Shown here: piece by piece, positions 1 to 7,143 of the stretch | How the letters are laid out: each line of letters opens with the position of its first letter | How positions within the stretch are numbered: position 1 is the stretch's first letter | Assembly: GCA_963788125.1 (NCBI GenBank) | Contig: CAWBFN010000002.1 | Coordinates: 1,116,001 to 1,180,000, forward strand | Direction of reading: 5' to 3' | Source of the DNA: Bog-473 sp963788125 | GTDB lineage: Bacteria > Actinomycetota > Acidimicrobiia > Acidimicrobiales > RAAP-2 | DNA: 64,000 nt | Notes under the pieces: generated by a model | Databases searched by the model: none | What the model was told of the DNA's origin: nothing | Seen by the model: the letters and a program-made list of their open reading frames with translations, nothing else | Translations under genes and position numbers: made by a program

Positions 1-217
1 AACGGTGGACCTCGGCGATCAGGTCCGGGCGGGTGATGATGAGGTACTCGTTGCAGCCCTCGAGGTCGGGACCGCCGAAGTCCTCCGGGCTCAACCCCAG
101 GATCTGCAGGTTGGTGCCCATGGCGCCATCGAAGATGACCACCCTCTCGCGCAGTGCCTGGAGATAGGTGGACGAGGCGGGGTCGAGGCGACCGAGCAGT
201 TCCGGTGAGGTCGACAT
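1..217 (-). CDS. metH: Methionine synthase MetH, N-terminal fragment (runs off the window)
   Basis: Reading leftward from the ATG at 217 gives 72 residues with no stop before the window edge. The fragment contains FDGAMGTNLQ and GCNEYLIITRPD, both characteristic of the N-terminal homocysteine-binding barrel of cobalamin-dependent methionine synthase. That enzyme transfers a methyl group from methyltetrahydrofolate to homocysteine in the cytoplasm. Only the first part of this roughly 1200-residue family is visible, so the methyl-folate, B12 and reactivation domains cannot be checked. A BHMT-like single-domain homocysteine methyltransferase is the alternative. It is divergent from a cobalamin adenosyltransferase gene across a gap of about 60 bp, so two B12-related genes sit back to back. 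Confidence 0.85.
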   Translation of the reverse strand, partial: MSTSPELLGRLDPASSTYLQALRERVVIFDGAMGTNLQILGLSPEDFGGPDLEGCNEYLIITRPDLIAEVHR

Positions 218-267
218 GATGACACCAAGGATACCGGCGACTACCTGGCATTCCGTGACGCCCCCGC

Positions 268-273
268 TAGCAT
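268..273 (+). promoter_or_regulatory. Leaderless-type -10 hexamer of the adenosyltransferase gene
   Basis: TAGCAT ends 7 nt before the ATG at 281. This favours 281 over the in-frame ATG at 272, which overlaps the hexamer. Confidence 0.4.
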
Positions 274-280
274 GCCCCCG

Positions 281-823
281 ATGACGCCGAAGATCTACAC
301 CAAGACCGGCGACGACGGGTCCACGGGCCTCTACTACGGGGGACGGGTGCGCAAGGACTCGGCGCCCATTGAGATCAACGGAGCGGTGGACGAGGCCCAG
401 GCGGCGCTGGGCCTGGCCCGGGCCGAATCAGCGCCCGGGTCGGAGCTCAACGAGCGGCTGGTGGCCCTGGAGCGGGAGCTCTACGTCCTGATGGCCGAGG
501 TGGCCACGGCGGCGGAGAACCGTCACAAGTTGAAGCCGGGGGCGTCGCTGGTGACCGAGCAGATGGTGCTGGCGCTGGAGAGGGCGATCGACGAGCTCCG
601 CGAGCGGCCGGACATCCCGAGCGACTTCACCGTCCCGGGCGAGAACCGTGGAGCGGCGGCGCTGGACTTCGCCCGGACGATCGTGCGCCGGGCGGAGCGC
701 CTGGCGGTGCCCCATCCGGTGGAGGGGTCCTACGTCCTGCCCTACCTCAACCGCCTCTCAGACCTGCTGTGGGCCATGGCCCGCTGGCAGGAGGGGCCGG
801 ATCACAAGCTCTCGCGGTCGTAG
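281..823 (+). CDS. pduO: ATP:cob(I)alamin adenosyltransferase, PduO type
   Basis: The product transfers the adenosyl group of ATP to cob(I)alamin, making the adenosylcobalamin needed by methylmalonyl-CoA mutase, a candidate for which lies at 14910. Family landmarks are the N-terminal ATP-binding motif YTKTGDDGSTGL, the arginine-rich RRAER helix, and the C-terminal YLNRLSDLLWAMAR. Length (180 aa) is normal for the family. An in-frame ATG nine bases upstream (272) is possible, but the -10-like hexamer supports 281. The 3' end overlaps by 22 bp the end of a convergent small gene. Confidence 0.92.
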   Translation: MTPKIYTKTGDDGSTGLYYGGRVRKDSAPIEINGAVDEAQAALGLARAESAPGSELNERLVALERELYVLMAEVATAAENRHKLKPGASLVTEQMVLALERAIDELRERPDIPSDFTVPGENRGAAALDFARTIVRRAERLAVPHPVEGSYVLPYLNRLSDLLWAMARWQEGPDHKLSRS

Positions 824-1038
824 ATCTCCACGGCGCGCACCAGGTCCTCGGCCGTCAACTCCAAGCCGTTCGGCGTGCGCCGAGCCTGCAGGTCGTGGGA
901 GGTCAGGAAGGTCGAGACTCGCTGGAGGCAGTTCGGTTCACCGCCGATGCAGATCGTCTCCAGCCGCACGGTGGCGGACTTGCAGCACGGGTGCTGCCGC
1001 TTGAACGCGTTGAGCAGTTCTTCGAGATCGGCGCTCAC
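802..1038 (-). CDS. Small cysteine-containing protein of unknown function
   Basis: A 78-residue ORF from a GTG at 1038. The frame is open further upstream to 1137, but that extension crosses the perfect hairpin at 1109-1142, so the shorter start is preferred. The mature region has a CC pair near residue 18 and two more cysteines near residues 30 and 37, in a context that might bind a metal or form disulfides. I do not recognise the family. No strong ribosome-binding site is visible. It lies downstream of the binding-protein gene on the same strand, beyond a terminator-like hairpin, and its end overlaps the convergent adenosyltransferase. Confidence 0.5.
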   Translation of the reverse strand: MSADLEELLNAFKRQHPCCKSATVRLETICIGGEPNCLQRVSTFLTSHDLQARRTPNGLELTAEDLVRAVEIYDRESL

Positions 1039-1108
1039 CACCCGAAACGGTAGCGCCGAGAGGCGCCGGCCGGGTGGACCGGCTCGCTCGAGCGGCACTC
1101 CCCGGACA

Positions 1109-1142
1109 CGACAGTGCGCCGGCGCAAGCCGGCGCACTGTCG
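1109..1142. terminator. Perfect 15-bp hairpin with GCAA loop
   Basis: A perfect inverted repeat of 15 bp (arms 1109-1123 and 1128-1142) closed by a GCAA tetraloop, 40 bp past the stop of the binding-protein gene at 1182. There is no T-run on either side, as is common for GC-rich actinobacterial terminators. It could also act as an RNA-stabilising 3' end. Confidence 0.75.
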
Positions 1143-1181
1143 TTGTCCCTGTGACGTCTTCAGTTCCCCCTTCGGGAGCGG

Positions 1182-2387
1182 CTACGAGGAGGCGCAGAAC
1201 GTCTTGAGCCCGTGGGGGGTCGAGTACTTGCCGTCCTTGAGTAGGGCGTAGTACCAGCAGTCCACCGGGTGGGGCTTGCCGGCGGTGTAGGTGAGCTTTG
1301 GGGCGAGCCCGTCGAGCGTCTGGTCATGGAAGGTGTCCAATCCCTTGACTATTTCGGCGGAGGTCGGTGCGCCACTTACCTTGGCGGCGGCCACGGCCGC
1401 CTGAATCTCCTTGCCCGACATCCACGCTTCGGCGGCGAGCTCGTTGTAGTTGGAGTTGGTCAACACGCTCGCGCCCGAGTACTTCTTGACGGCCGAGTCC
1501 ATGGCCTTGATCGCCGGGGAGTCGGCGAAGTAGGGCAGGTTGGGCACGGTGAAGTAGGTCGCCACGTTGAACCCGGTGCTGGTGGCCATGCTCGGGCCGA
1601 TGGTCTCGCCGTCGACCACGACCTTGGGCTTGTAGCCCTGGGCATAGCAGTCCTGGATGATCTTCTCATCGACGGTCTGCACGTCGGCGACGAAGGCGAC
1701 GGTGGCCCCCGCCTGCTTGGCGGCCAGGCACTGGGCCGTGTAGTTGGGTGCGCTGGCCGACACCTCGAGGGCGGCGACGACGTCCTCACCGGCCGTCTTG
1801 GCCTGTGACTCCAGCGGGGCGATGCCCTCCTGGCACTGGACCGCCTCGGCACAGTAGAAGAGGGCGAAGTCCTTGCCTCCCGCCTGGTGGACGGCGGCGG
1901 TGATGCCGAAGAAGAGGGAGTCCTCGGTCTGGCCCTCGGGGTAGAAGTCCGAGTTGGTGTAGAACGGCTCGGTGGACGTGTTCAGGCCCACCACCGGGAC
2001 ACCCTGCGCCTGGACGTAGGAGGCCCACGCGAAGTCCTCCGAGGTGGCATCGATGATGGCCACCACGTGGTCGGTCCCCACGAGTGTCTGGGCCTCGGAG
2101 GTCGACTTCGACGGGCTGCTGGTGTCGTCCTCGACGATCAGGTCGATCTTGTGGCCGTTGATGCCTCCCGACGCATTCACCGAGTCGACCCAGGCCTTGG
2201 CCACCGGCGGAACCTCCTCGATGCCGGCCGATATCGGTCCGGTGCAGGCGCAGAGCAGGCCGATCTTGACCGGAGCGCTGCTTGCCCCGGCGACCCCCGG
2301 TCCAGCCAGGGCTGCAGTCGCGGCCAACCCTCCCCACAAAAGCGCCACCGCCATACCGGTGGTGACCTTACGTCGCAGCGTGCCCAT
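1182..2387 (-). CDS. ABC transporter substrate-binding protein, LivJ type (copy 1)
   Basis: A secreted periplasmic-binding-fold protein of the branched-chain amino acid/amide transporter type. The first 35 residues form a signal peptide with a hydrophobic core. The mature start VKIGLLCACTGP and the segment NASGGINGHKIDLIVEDD are the typical opening of type I receptors. Family members bind amino acids, amides, ureas or aromatic acids for an ABC importer, but no permease or ATPase gene is nearby and the ligand is unknown. It is highly similar throughout to the gene at 2544-3758, so the two arose by tandem duplication. The start sits about 10 nt after a G-rich ribosome-binding site (AGAGGGGGG). 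Confidence 0.9.
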   Translation of the reverse strand: MGTLRRKVTTGMAVALLWGGLAATAALAGPGVAGASSAPVKIGLLCACTGPISAGIEEVPPVAKAWVDSVNASGGINGHKIDLIVEDDTSSPSKSTSEAQTLVGTDHVVAIIDATSEDFAWASYVQAQGVPVVGLNTSTEPFYTNSDFYPEGQTEDSLFFGITAAVHQAGGKDFALFYCAEAVQCQEGIAPLESQAKTAGEDVVAALEVSASAPNYTAQCLAAKQAGATVAFVADVQTVDEKIIQDCYAQGYKPKVVVDGETIGPSMATSTGFNVATYFTVPNLPYFADSPAIKAMDSAVKKYSGASVLTNSNYNELAAEAWMSGKEIQAAVAAAKVSGAPTSAEIVKGLDTFHDQTLDGLAPKLTYTAGKPHPVDCWYYALLKDGKYSTPHGLKTFCASS

Positions 2388-2418
2388 GAACCGTGCCCCC
2401 CTCTAACGCTCGATGTTT

Positions 2419-2466
2419 GTTGCAGTTGGATGTCTTTTTTAGCATGGATCGATGTCAATGTCTAGG
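2419..2466 (-). promoter_or_regulatory. Putative promoter of binding-protein copy 1, duplicated at 3792
   Basis: This block matches 3792-3838 upstream of copy 2. Shared parts on the minus strand include CCTAGACA, ATCGATCC and CAACTGCAAC. A TTGACA (plus 2453-2458) and the conserved TGCTA, an extended -10-like element, suggest a promoter with a leader of roughly 50 nt. The ribosome-binding segment GGGGGGCACGGTTC is also shared. Confidence 0.45.
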
Positions 2467-2543
2467 AGCCTCGTCAGCCTTTTCCGGAACAATCCAGCGA
2501 CGTTGTTCCGGTTGGCTCGCGAGGGACCGCAGTTCGAGTGTGG

Positions 2544-3758
2544 CTACTTGGCGGCGCAGAAGTCCTTGAATCCGTACGGGGTCGTGAACTTGCCGTCCTT
2601 CAACACCGCGTAGTACCAGCAGTCGACCGGGTGGGGCTTGCCCGCGGCATAGGTGAGCGGCGGGGCCAGGCCGTCGAGCGTGTCACCCTTCAGGGAGTCC
2701 AACCCCTTGATCACCTCGGCGGTGGTCGGCGCACCACCGACGCCGAGATGACCGGCAGCTGCCGCTGCCTGGAACAGCTTGCCTGACATCCAGCCCTCCG
2801 CGGCGAGCTCGTTGTAGTTGACGTTCTTCAACGTGCCGGGCTCGTACTTGTTGATGGCCGAGTTCATGGCCTTGATCGCCGGGGTGTTGGCGAAGTACGG
2901 GAGGTTGGGCACGGTGAAGTAGGTCGCCTGGTTGAGTGCCGCGCTGGTCTCCATGGTGGGACTGAGAGTTTCACCGTCAATGACGACCTTGGGCTTGTAG
3001 CCCTGGGCGTAGCAGTCCTGAATGATCTTCGAGTCGACCTGCTGCGAGTCGGCGGTGAAGATGACGGTGGCACCCGCCTGCTTGGCGGCGAGGCACTGGG
3101 CCGTGTAGCTGGGAGCGCTCGCCGATACCTCCAGCGCCGCCACGACGTCCTCACCGGCCGTCTTCGCCTGTGCCTCGAGCGGGGCGATGCCCTCCTGGCA
3201 CTGGACGGCCTCGGCGCAGTAGAAGAGGGCGAAGTCCTTGCCTCCCGCCTGGTGGACGGCGGCGGTGATGCCGAAGAAGAGGGAGTCCTCGGTCTGGCCC
3301 TCCGGATAGAAGTCCGGGCTCATGTACATCGGTTCGGTGGAGGTGGTCATGCCAACCACGGGCACGCCTTGCGCCTGGACGTAGGAGGCCCACGAGAAGT
3401 CCTCCGAGGTGGCATCGATGATGGCCACCACGTGGTCGGTCCCCACGAGTGTCTGGGCCTCGGAGGTCGACTTCGACGGGCTGCTGGCGTCGTCCTCGAC
3501 GATCAGGTCGATCTTGTGGCCGTTAATGCCCCCCGACGCGTTCACCGAGTCGGCCCATGCCTTGGTGGCAGGCGGTATTTCGAGTACTCCGGAGGCCAGC
3601 GGCCCGGTGCACGCGCAGATGAAACCGATCTTGATCGGGGTGCTCGAGCTGCTTGCCCCGGCCACCCCCGGTCCGGCCAGGGCCGCCGTCGCGGCCAGTC
3701 CGCCCCCCAACAGTACCGCCGCCATACCCGACGCGACCTTACGTAGCAATGTGCTCAT
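2544..3758 (-). CDS. ABC transporter substrate-binding protein, LivJ type (copy 2)
   Basis: Paralogue of the neighbouring gene at 1182-2387, with the same signal peptide style, the same IKIGFICACTGP opening and the same NASGGINGHKIDLIVEDD segment. The frame is open to an ATG at 3812. The ATG at 3758 is preferred because it aligns with the start of copy 1 and follows the same GGGGGG ribosome-binding region. Most differences are in the C-terminal lobe around the ligand cleft and hinge, for example the ATYFTVPNLPYF neighbourhood and the segments after it, so the two copies may bind different ligands. Each has its own upstream region. No transporter membrane subunits are in the window. Confidence 0.9.
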   Translation of the reverse strand: MSTLLRKVASGMAAVLLGGGLAATAALAGPGVAGASSSSTPIKIGFICACTGPLASGVLEIPPATKAWADSVNASGGINGHKIDLIVEDDASSPSKSTSEAQTLVGTDHVVAIIDATSEDFSWASYVQAQGVPVVGMTTSTEPMYMSPDFYPEGQTEDSLFFGITAAVHQAGGKDFALFYCAEAVQCQEGIAPLEAQAKTAGEDVVAALEVSASAPSYTAQCLAAKQAGATVIFTADSQQVDSKIIQDCYAQGYKPKVVIDGETLSPTMETSAALNQATYFTVPNLPYFANTPAIKAMNSAINKYEPGTLKNVNYNELAAEGWMSGKLFQAAAAAGHLGVGGAPTTAEVIKGLDSLKGDTLDGLAPPLTYAAGKPHPVDCWYYAVLKDGKFTTPYGFKDFCAAK

Positions 3759-3791
3759 GAACCGTGCCCCCCTACCCCTACCCTCTGCAGT

Positions 3792-3838
3792 GTTGCAGTT
3801 GTATGACGTCATAGCACGGATCGATCTGAGTGTCTAGG
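3792..3838 (-). promoter_or_regulatory. Putative promoter of binding-protein copy 2
   Basis: Counterpart of 2419-2466. On the minus strand it holds GATCGATCC followed by TGCTATGAC, an extended -10-like element, overlapping the 8-bp palindrome TGACGTCA, which is absent from copy 1. The TTGACA of copy 1 is replaced by CTCAGA here, so strength or control may differ. Confidence 0.4.
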
Positions 3839-3860
3839 CATAACCCGTGAGGTCTCGCGC

Positions 3861-4472
3861 TTACCAGGAGTGGCGATGGATCCGACCCTCGGCCTGGGGT
3901 CCAGTGCGGACTAACGACCGGGAGGGGTGGTCGTTGCCGTCGGGGTGCCCGAGGAGCACGGCGCAGAACAGCCGCCACCCCCCGGGCACGCCCAGTGCTC
4001 GGGCCAGTCCCGCCTCTCCCCGGAAGTTGCCCAGGATGCAGGCTCCCAGTCCGGCGTCCACGGCGGCCAGCAGCACGGTCATCACCCCGAATGCGGCGTC
4101 GCCGGTCCAGTAGGGGACCGGCCAGCGCGCCGCGTCGACCCCGAGATCCGGAGCCGCTCCGGCCTTGTCGGGCTCGGCGTAACGGGAGACGTAGGCCCCG
4201 GCCGAGGAGTAGGAGAGGAGGATCACCGGGGCTCGGCGGAGCCCCTCCCACCGGGGACTGGCCGCCCGCCACCCCTCGTCGGTCGTGGCCTCCCAGTAGC
4301 CGGAGGTTTCCGCCTCCCCGGCGAGGACGACCCACTCGGTCCCCCGGGTGTTGCCGGCACTCGGCGCCCGCAGTGCCGCCTGCACGATGGTGTCGACCAC
4401 CGCAGGGTCGACGGGGTCGGTGGCGAAGCTGCGCACCATGGCCCGGCGTCGTGCGACCTCGTGGAACTCCAT
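3861..4472 (-). CDS. Nitroreductase-family FMN oxidoreductase
   Basis: A 203-residue member of the nitroreductase fold, typically an FMN homodimer using NAD(P)H. The N-terminus MEFHEVARRRAMVRSF followed by APSAGNTRGTEW is the usual FMN-phosphate-binding opening. GLGACILGNFRGE near residue 150 matches the C-terminal FMN-contact segment. The frame stays open upstream to 4646, but homology starts at the ATG at 4472. The substrate cannot be predicted. It stands alone, divergent from the rhodanese-MoeB gene across about 113 bp. Confidence 0.85.
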   Translation of the reverse strand: MEFHEVARRRAMVRSFATDPVDPAVVDTIVQAALRAPSAGNTRGTEWVVLAGEAETSGYWEATTDEGWRAASPRWEGLRRAPVILLSYSSAGAYVSRYAEPDKAGAAPDLGVDAARWPVPYWTGDAAFGVMTVLLAAVDAGLGACILGNFRGEAGLARALGVPGGWRLFCAVLLGHPDGNDHPSRSLVRTGPQAEGRIHRHSW

Positions 4473-4585
4473 CGATGACAGCTTTTCAGGCCGGACCGGG
4501 CGGGGTGGCCTTCCACCGGGGGAATGTTGACCCCGCTGGTAGTGTTTTACCTTTCGGTGCCGTACAGCTGGCCTGGAGGTAAAGA

Positions 4586-5749
4586 GTGCCCACACCGCGA
4601 GATCTTCTGAACGAGGCGAAGAGAACCATCCGTGAGGTGGAGCCACCGGACGCGGAGGCGACGCTGGGCCAGGGTGGCGCGACCTTCCTCGATGTGCGAG
4701 AGCCCGACGAGTACGAGCAGGGCGCCATCCCCGGAGCCGTGCACCTGCCCCGTGGCCACCTCGAGTTCCAGGTGGAGGGCAAGCTTCCCGACAAGCAAGG
4801 GCCGATCGTCGTCTACTGCGCCGGGGGCGTCCGCTCGGCTTTCGCCGCTAAGACGCTCGGCGAGCTCGGCTACACCGACGTGCAGTCGCTCATCGGTGGC
4901 TTCAACAAGTGGAAGGACGACGGCCGGCCGTGGGTCGCCCCCCGCACGCTGAGCCCCGCCCAGCGCAACCGCTACCAGCGTCACCTGCTGCTGCCGGAGA
5001 TCGGCGAGACGGGGCAACTGAAGCTGCTCGACTCCAAGGTGTTGCTGTTGGGCGCCGGGGGGCTCGGCTCGCCCGCCGCGCTCTACCTGGCGGCCGCCGG
5101 CGTGGGCACCTTGGGCATCATCGACATGGACGTGGTCGACGAGTCGAACCTGCAGCGCCAGATCCTGCACAACATGGACCGGGTCGGGGACCGCAAGGTC
5201 GACTCGGCCAAGAAGACGCTGACCGCCCTCAACCCCGACGTCAACGTCGTGACCTACGACGTGCGGCTCGGGGCGGACAACGTGCTCGAGGTGATTGACG
5301 GCTACGACGTCATCGTCGACGGGACGGACAACTTCCCCACCAGGTACCTCGTCAACGATGCGTCACTGGTCAAGAGGATCCCGGTCGTCCACGGCTCGAT
5401 CTTCCGTTTCGAGGGTCAGGCCACGGTCTTCGATCCCTACAACGGCCCGTGCTACCGCTGCCTCATACCCGAGCCACCTCCGGCCGAGCTGGCCCCCTCG
5501 TGCGCCGAGGCCGGGGTGCTCGGTGTGTTGCCGGGCATCATCGGATCGATTCAGGCCATTGAGGCCATCAAGGTGCTGCTCGGGCTGGGCGACCCTCTGA
5601 TCGGCCGGCTGCTGGCCTACGACGCCCTGGAGCAGTCGTTCCGCACGTTCAAGGTGCGGCGCGATCCGGCGTGCCCGGCCTGCGGGCCCGACGCCGGCGA
5701 GATCGTCATTGCCGAGTACGACGATCTCTGCATGCCCCACGCCCGTTGA
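4586..5749 (+). CDS. moeB: Rhodanese-MoeB/ThiF fusion, sulfur-carrier adenylyltransferase
   Basis: A 387-residue two-domain protein. Residues 1-115 are a rhodanese domain (FLDVREPDEYEQGAIPGA, active-site cysteine in VYCAGGVRSA). Residues 125-387 are an E1-like adenylyltransferase (LLLGAGGLGSPAALYLAAAG, DESNLQRQILH, and zinc ligands CYRC and CPAC). Such enzymes activate the C-terminus of MoaD, ThiS or CysO-type carriers and pass sulfur to it for molybdopterin, thiamine or cysteine synthesis. The rhodanese domain is N-terminal here, whereas actinobacterial MoeZ carries it at the C-terminus. The GTG start at 4586 follows a GGAGGT site (4575-4580) at 5 nt. No carrier-protein gene is adjacent. Confidence 0.9.
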   Translation: MPTPRDLLNEAKRTIREVEPPDAEATLGQGGATFLDVREPDEYEQGAIPGAVHLPRGHLEFQVEGKLPDKQGPIVVYCAGGVRSAFAAKTLGELGYTDVQSLIGGFNKWKDDGRPWVAPRTLSPAQRNRYQRHLLLPEIGETGQLKLLDSKVLLLGAGGLGSPAALYLAAAGVGTLGIIDMDVVDESNLQRQILHNMDRVGDRKVDSAKKTLTALNPDVNVVTYDVRLGADNVLEVIDGYDVIVDGTDNFPTRYLVNDASLVKRIPVVHGSIFRFEGQATVFDPYNGPCYRCLIPEPPPAELAPSCAEAGVLGVLPGIIGSIQAIEAIKVLLGLGDPLIGRLLAYDALEQSFRTFKVRRDPACPACGPDAGEIVIAEYDDLCMPHAR

Positions 5750-5756
5750 CGGACCC

Positions 5757-5803
5757 TTGCGAAATTTTGAACTGAGACCTTAAACTACGAGTCCGAAGAC
5801 TCG
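5757..5803 (+). promoter_or_regulatory. Promoter and inverted-repeat operator of the TetR operon
   Basis: TTGCGA (5757-5762) and TAAACT (5781-5786) are spaced 18 bp. Directly after the -10 lies a perfect inverted repeat CGAGTC-CGAA-GACTCG (5788-5803), which would cover the transcription start. This is the usual layout for autoregulation by a TetR repressor, whose gene starts at 5815. Confidence 0.5.
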
Positions 5804-5814
5804 GGGGTTTCCGC

Positions 5815-6399
5815 ATGCGTCAAGTTCCGCCGACCACCGCACTCAAGCTCATGGCGGCCGCCGATCTCATCGCGGACCGCGGCCTGGACAGCACGAAGAT
5901 AGAGGACTTCTCCTCGGCCACCGGCATACCGAAGGCCACGCTCTACTACTACTTCGACGGCAAGGAGGAGATCCTCTCCTACATCTTCGGCGTGGTTCTC
6001 GACGAGCTGGGCGTGGCCGTCGCCGGGGGCCTGGCCACCGACGGCACCGCCGCCGAGCGTCTCGTGCGGGTCCTCGAGGCCCATCTGGCGGTCTTCGAGA
6101 AGTATCCGAAGGCCAGTCAGGCGCTCTACTTCGATCTGGGCCGAGCGGTTCGGCGGTCGGAGCTCGCCAGCCGCATCCGGTCGTCGTACGTGGACCCGGT
6201 GAGCGACCTGCTGGCGGAAGGGGTGTCCGACGGCAGCCTCCGGCGGGTCGAGGACGCCGATCTGAGCGCCGTTGCCGTGCTCGGGGCCACCTGTACGGCG
6301 GCCATCCATGTGCTGGCGATCGATCCGACGGTCCCGATCGGGAGGGTGTCGCAGGTGATCGTGCCCTTGGTCCTCCAGGGGCTCGAGTCCGAGGAGTAG
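5815..6399 (+). CDS. TetR-family transcriptional regulator
   Basis: A 194-residue repressor-type protein. Residues 8-55 form the TetR helix-turn-helix (ADLIADRGLDSTKIEDFSSA, then GIPKATLYYYFDGKEEIL), followed by a variable helical ligand-binding domain. It is the first gene of a catabolic operon with the SDR, monooxygenase, P450, ferredoxin and amidohydrolase genes downstream (9 bp to the SDR). It probably controls that operon in response to a substrate or intermediate. The inverted repeat at 5788-5803 is the candidate operator. The effector is unknown. Confidence 0.9.
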   Translation: MRQVPPTTALKLMAAADLIADRGLDSTKIEDFSSATGIPKATLYYYFDGKEEILSYIFGVVLDELGVAVAGGLATDGTAAERLVRVLEAHLAVFEKYPKASQALYFDLGRAVRRSELASRIRSSYVDPVSDLLAEGVSDGSLRRVEDADLSAVAVLGATCTAAIHVLAIDPTVPIGRVSQVIVPLVLQGLESEE

Positions 6400-6408
6400 G
6401 GGGCTCAG

Positions 6409-7143
6409 GTGATTCCGGTAGTCGTGGGTGGGGGTTCGGGGATTGGCCGGGCGATCGTCGAGTCGTACCGGGCGAGGGGCGCATCCCCGCTCGTCTGGGA
6501 CATCGGCGGTTCGCACGACGTCGAGTGCGACGTTTCGGACGCGGACTCCGTGCGGGACGCGCTCGCCCAGACACTCGAGCGAGTGGGTGTTCCAGACCAG
6601 TTGACGATCACTGCGGGCATCGGCCACTCGGGCCTCCTCCTCGACTGCCCGGTCGACGAGTGGGACCGCGTGATGGCCGTGAACACCCGAGGTCCCTGGC
6701 TCGTCATGCGAGCCGTGGCCCGTGCGCTGGTCGAGGAGAAGCGCACTGGTTCGATGGTCGCCACGTCGAGCGTGAGCGCCCATCTGGTTGACCGGGCCAT
6801 GGGCCCGTACTGCGCGTCGAAGGCAGCCCTGAGCATGTTGGTCAAGGTGGCGGCGTGCGAGTGGGCACCCTTGGGGATCCGGGTCAACGCCGTCGGGCCG
6901 GGTGTGACCGAGACGCCGATGCTCGGCCGGGCTCCCACCGATGGCGGGTGGTTGCGGGCCGTGGCGGAGCGGACCGCCCTCGGCCGGTTGGGCCGGGCGG
7001 CGGACATCGCGCAGGCCGTCCTGGCGCTGCACGACCTGGAGTGGGTGACCGGCCAGGTGCTCGACTGCGACGGTGGCCTCTCTCTGCACAGTCCCATCGA
7101 TGCGTTCGGCGAGGCCACGCGCACGAGGGACCCGGTGGGATGA
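6409..7143 (+). CDS. Short-chain dehydrogenase/reductase (SDR)
   Basis: A 244-residue Rossmann oxidoreductase with a GTG start. The cofactor motif GGGSGIGRA lies at residues 7-15, the catalytic serine in ATSSVSAH, and the YxxxK pair in YCASKAAL. The motif after the second strand (WDIGG then D in ECDVSD) is compatible with NAD(H) preference. It sits between the TetR gene and the Baeyer-Villiger-type monooxygenase, overlapping the latter by 4 bp (ATGA). A plausible role is oxidising an alcohol to the ketone that the monooxygenase then attacks. The substrate is not identifiable from sequence. Confidence 0.88.
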   Translation: MIPVVVGGGSGIGRAIVESYRARGASPLVWDIGGSHDVECDVSDADSVRDALAQTLERVGVPDQLTITAGIGHSGLLLDCPVDEWDRVMAVNTRGPWLVMRAVARALVEEKRTGSMVATSSVSAHLVDRAMGPYCASKAALSMLVKVAACEWAPLGIRVNAVGPGVTETPMLGRAPTDGGWLRAVAERTALGRLGRAADIAQAVLALHDLEWVTGQVLDCDGGLSLHSPIDAFGEATRTRDPVG

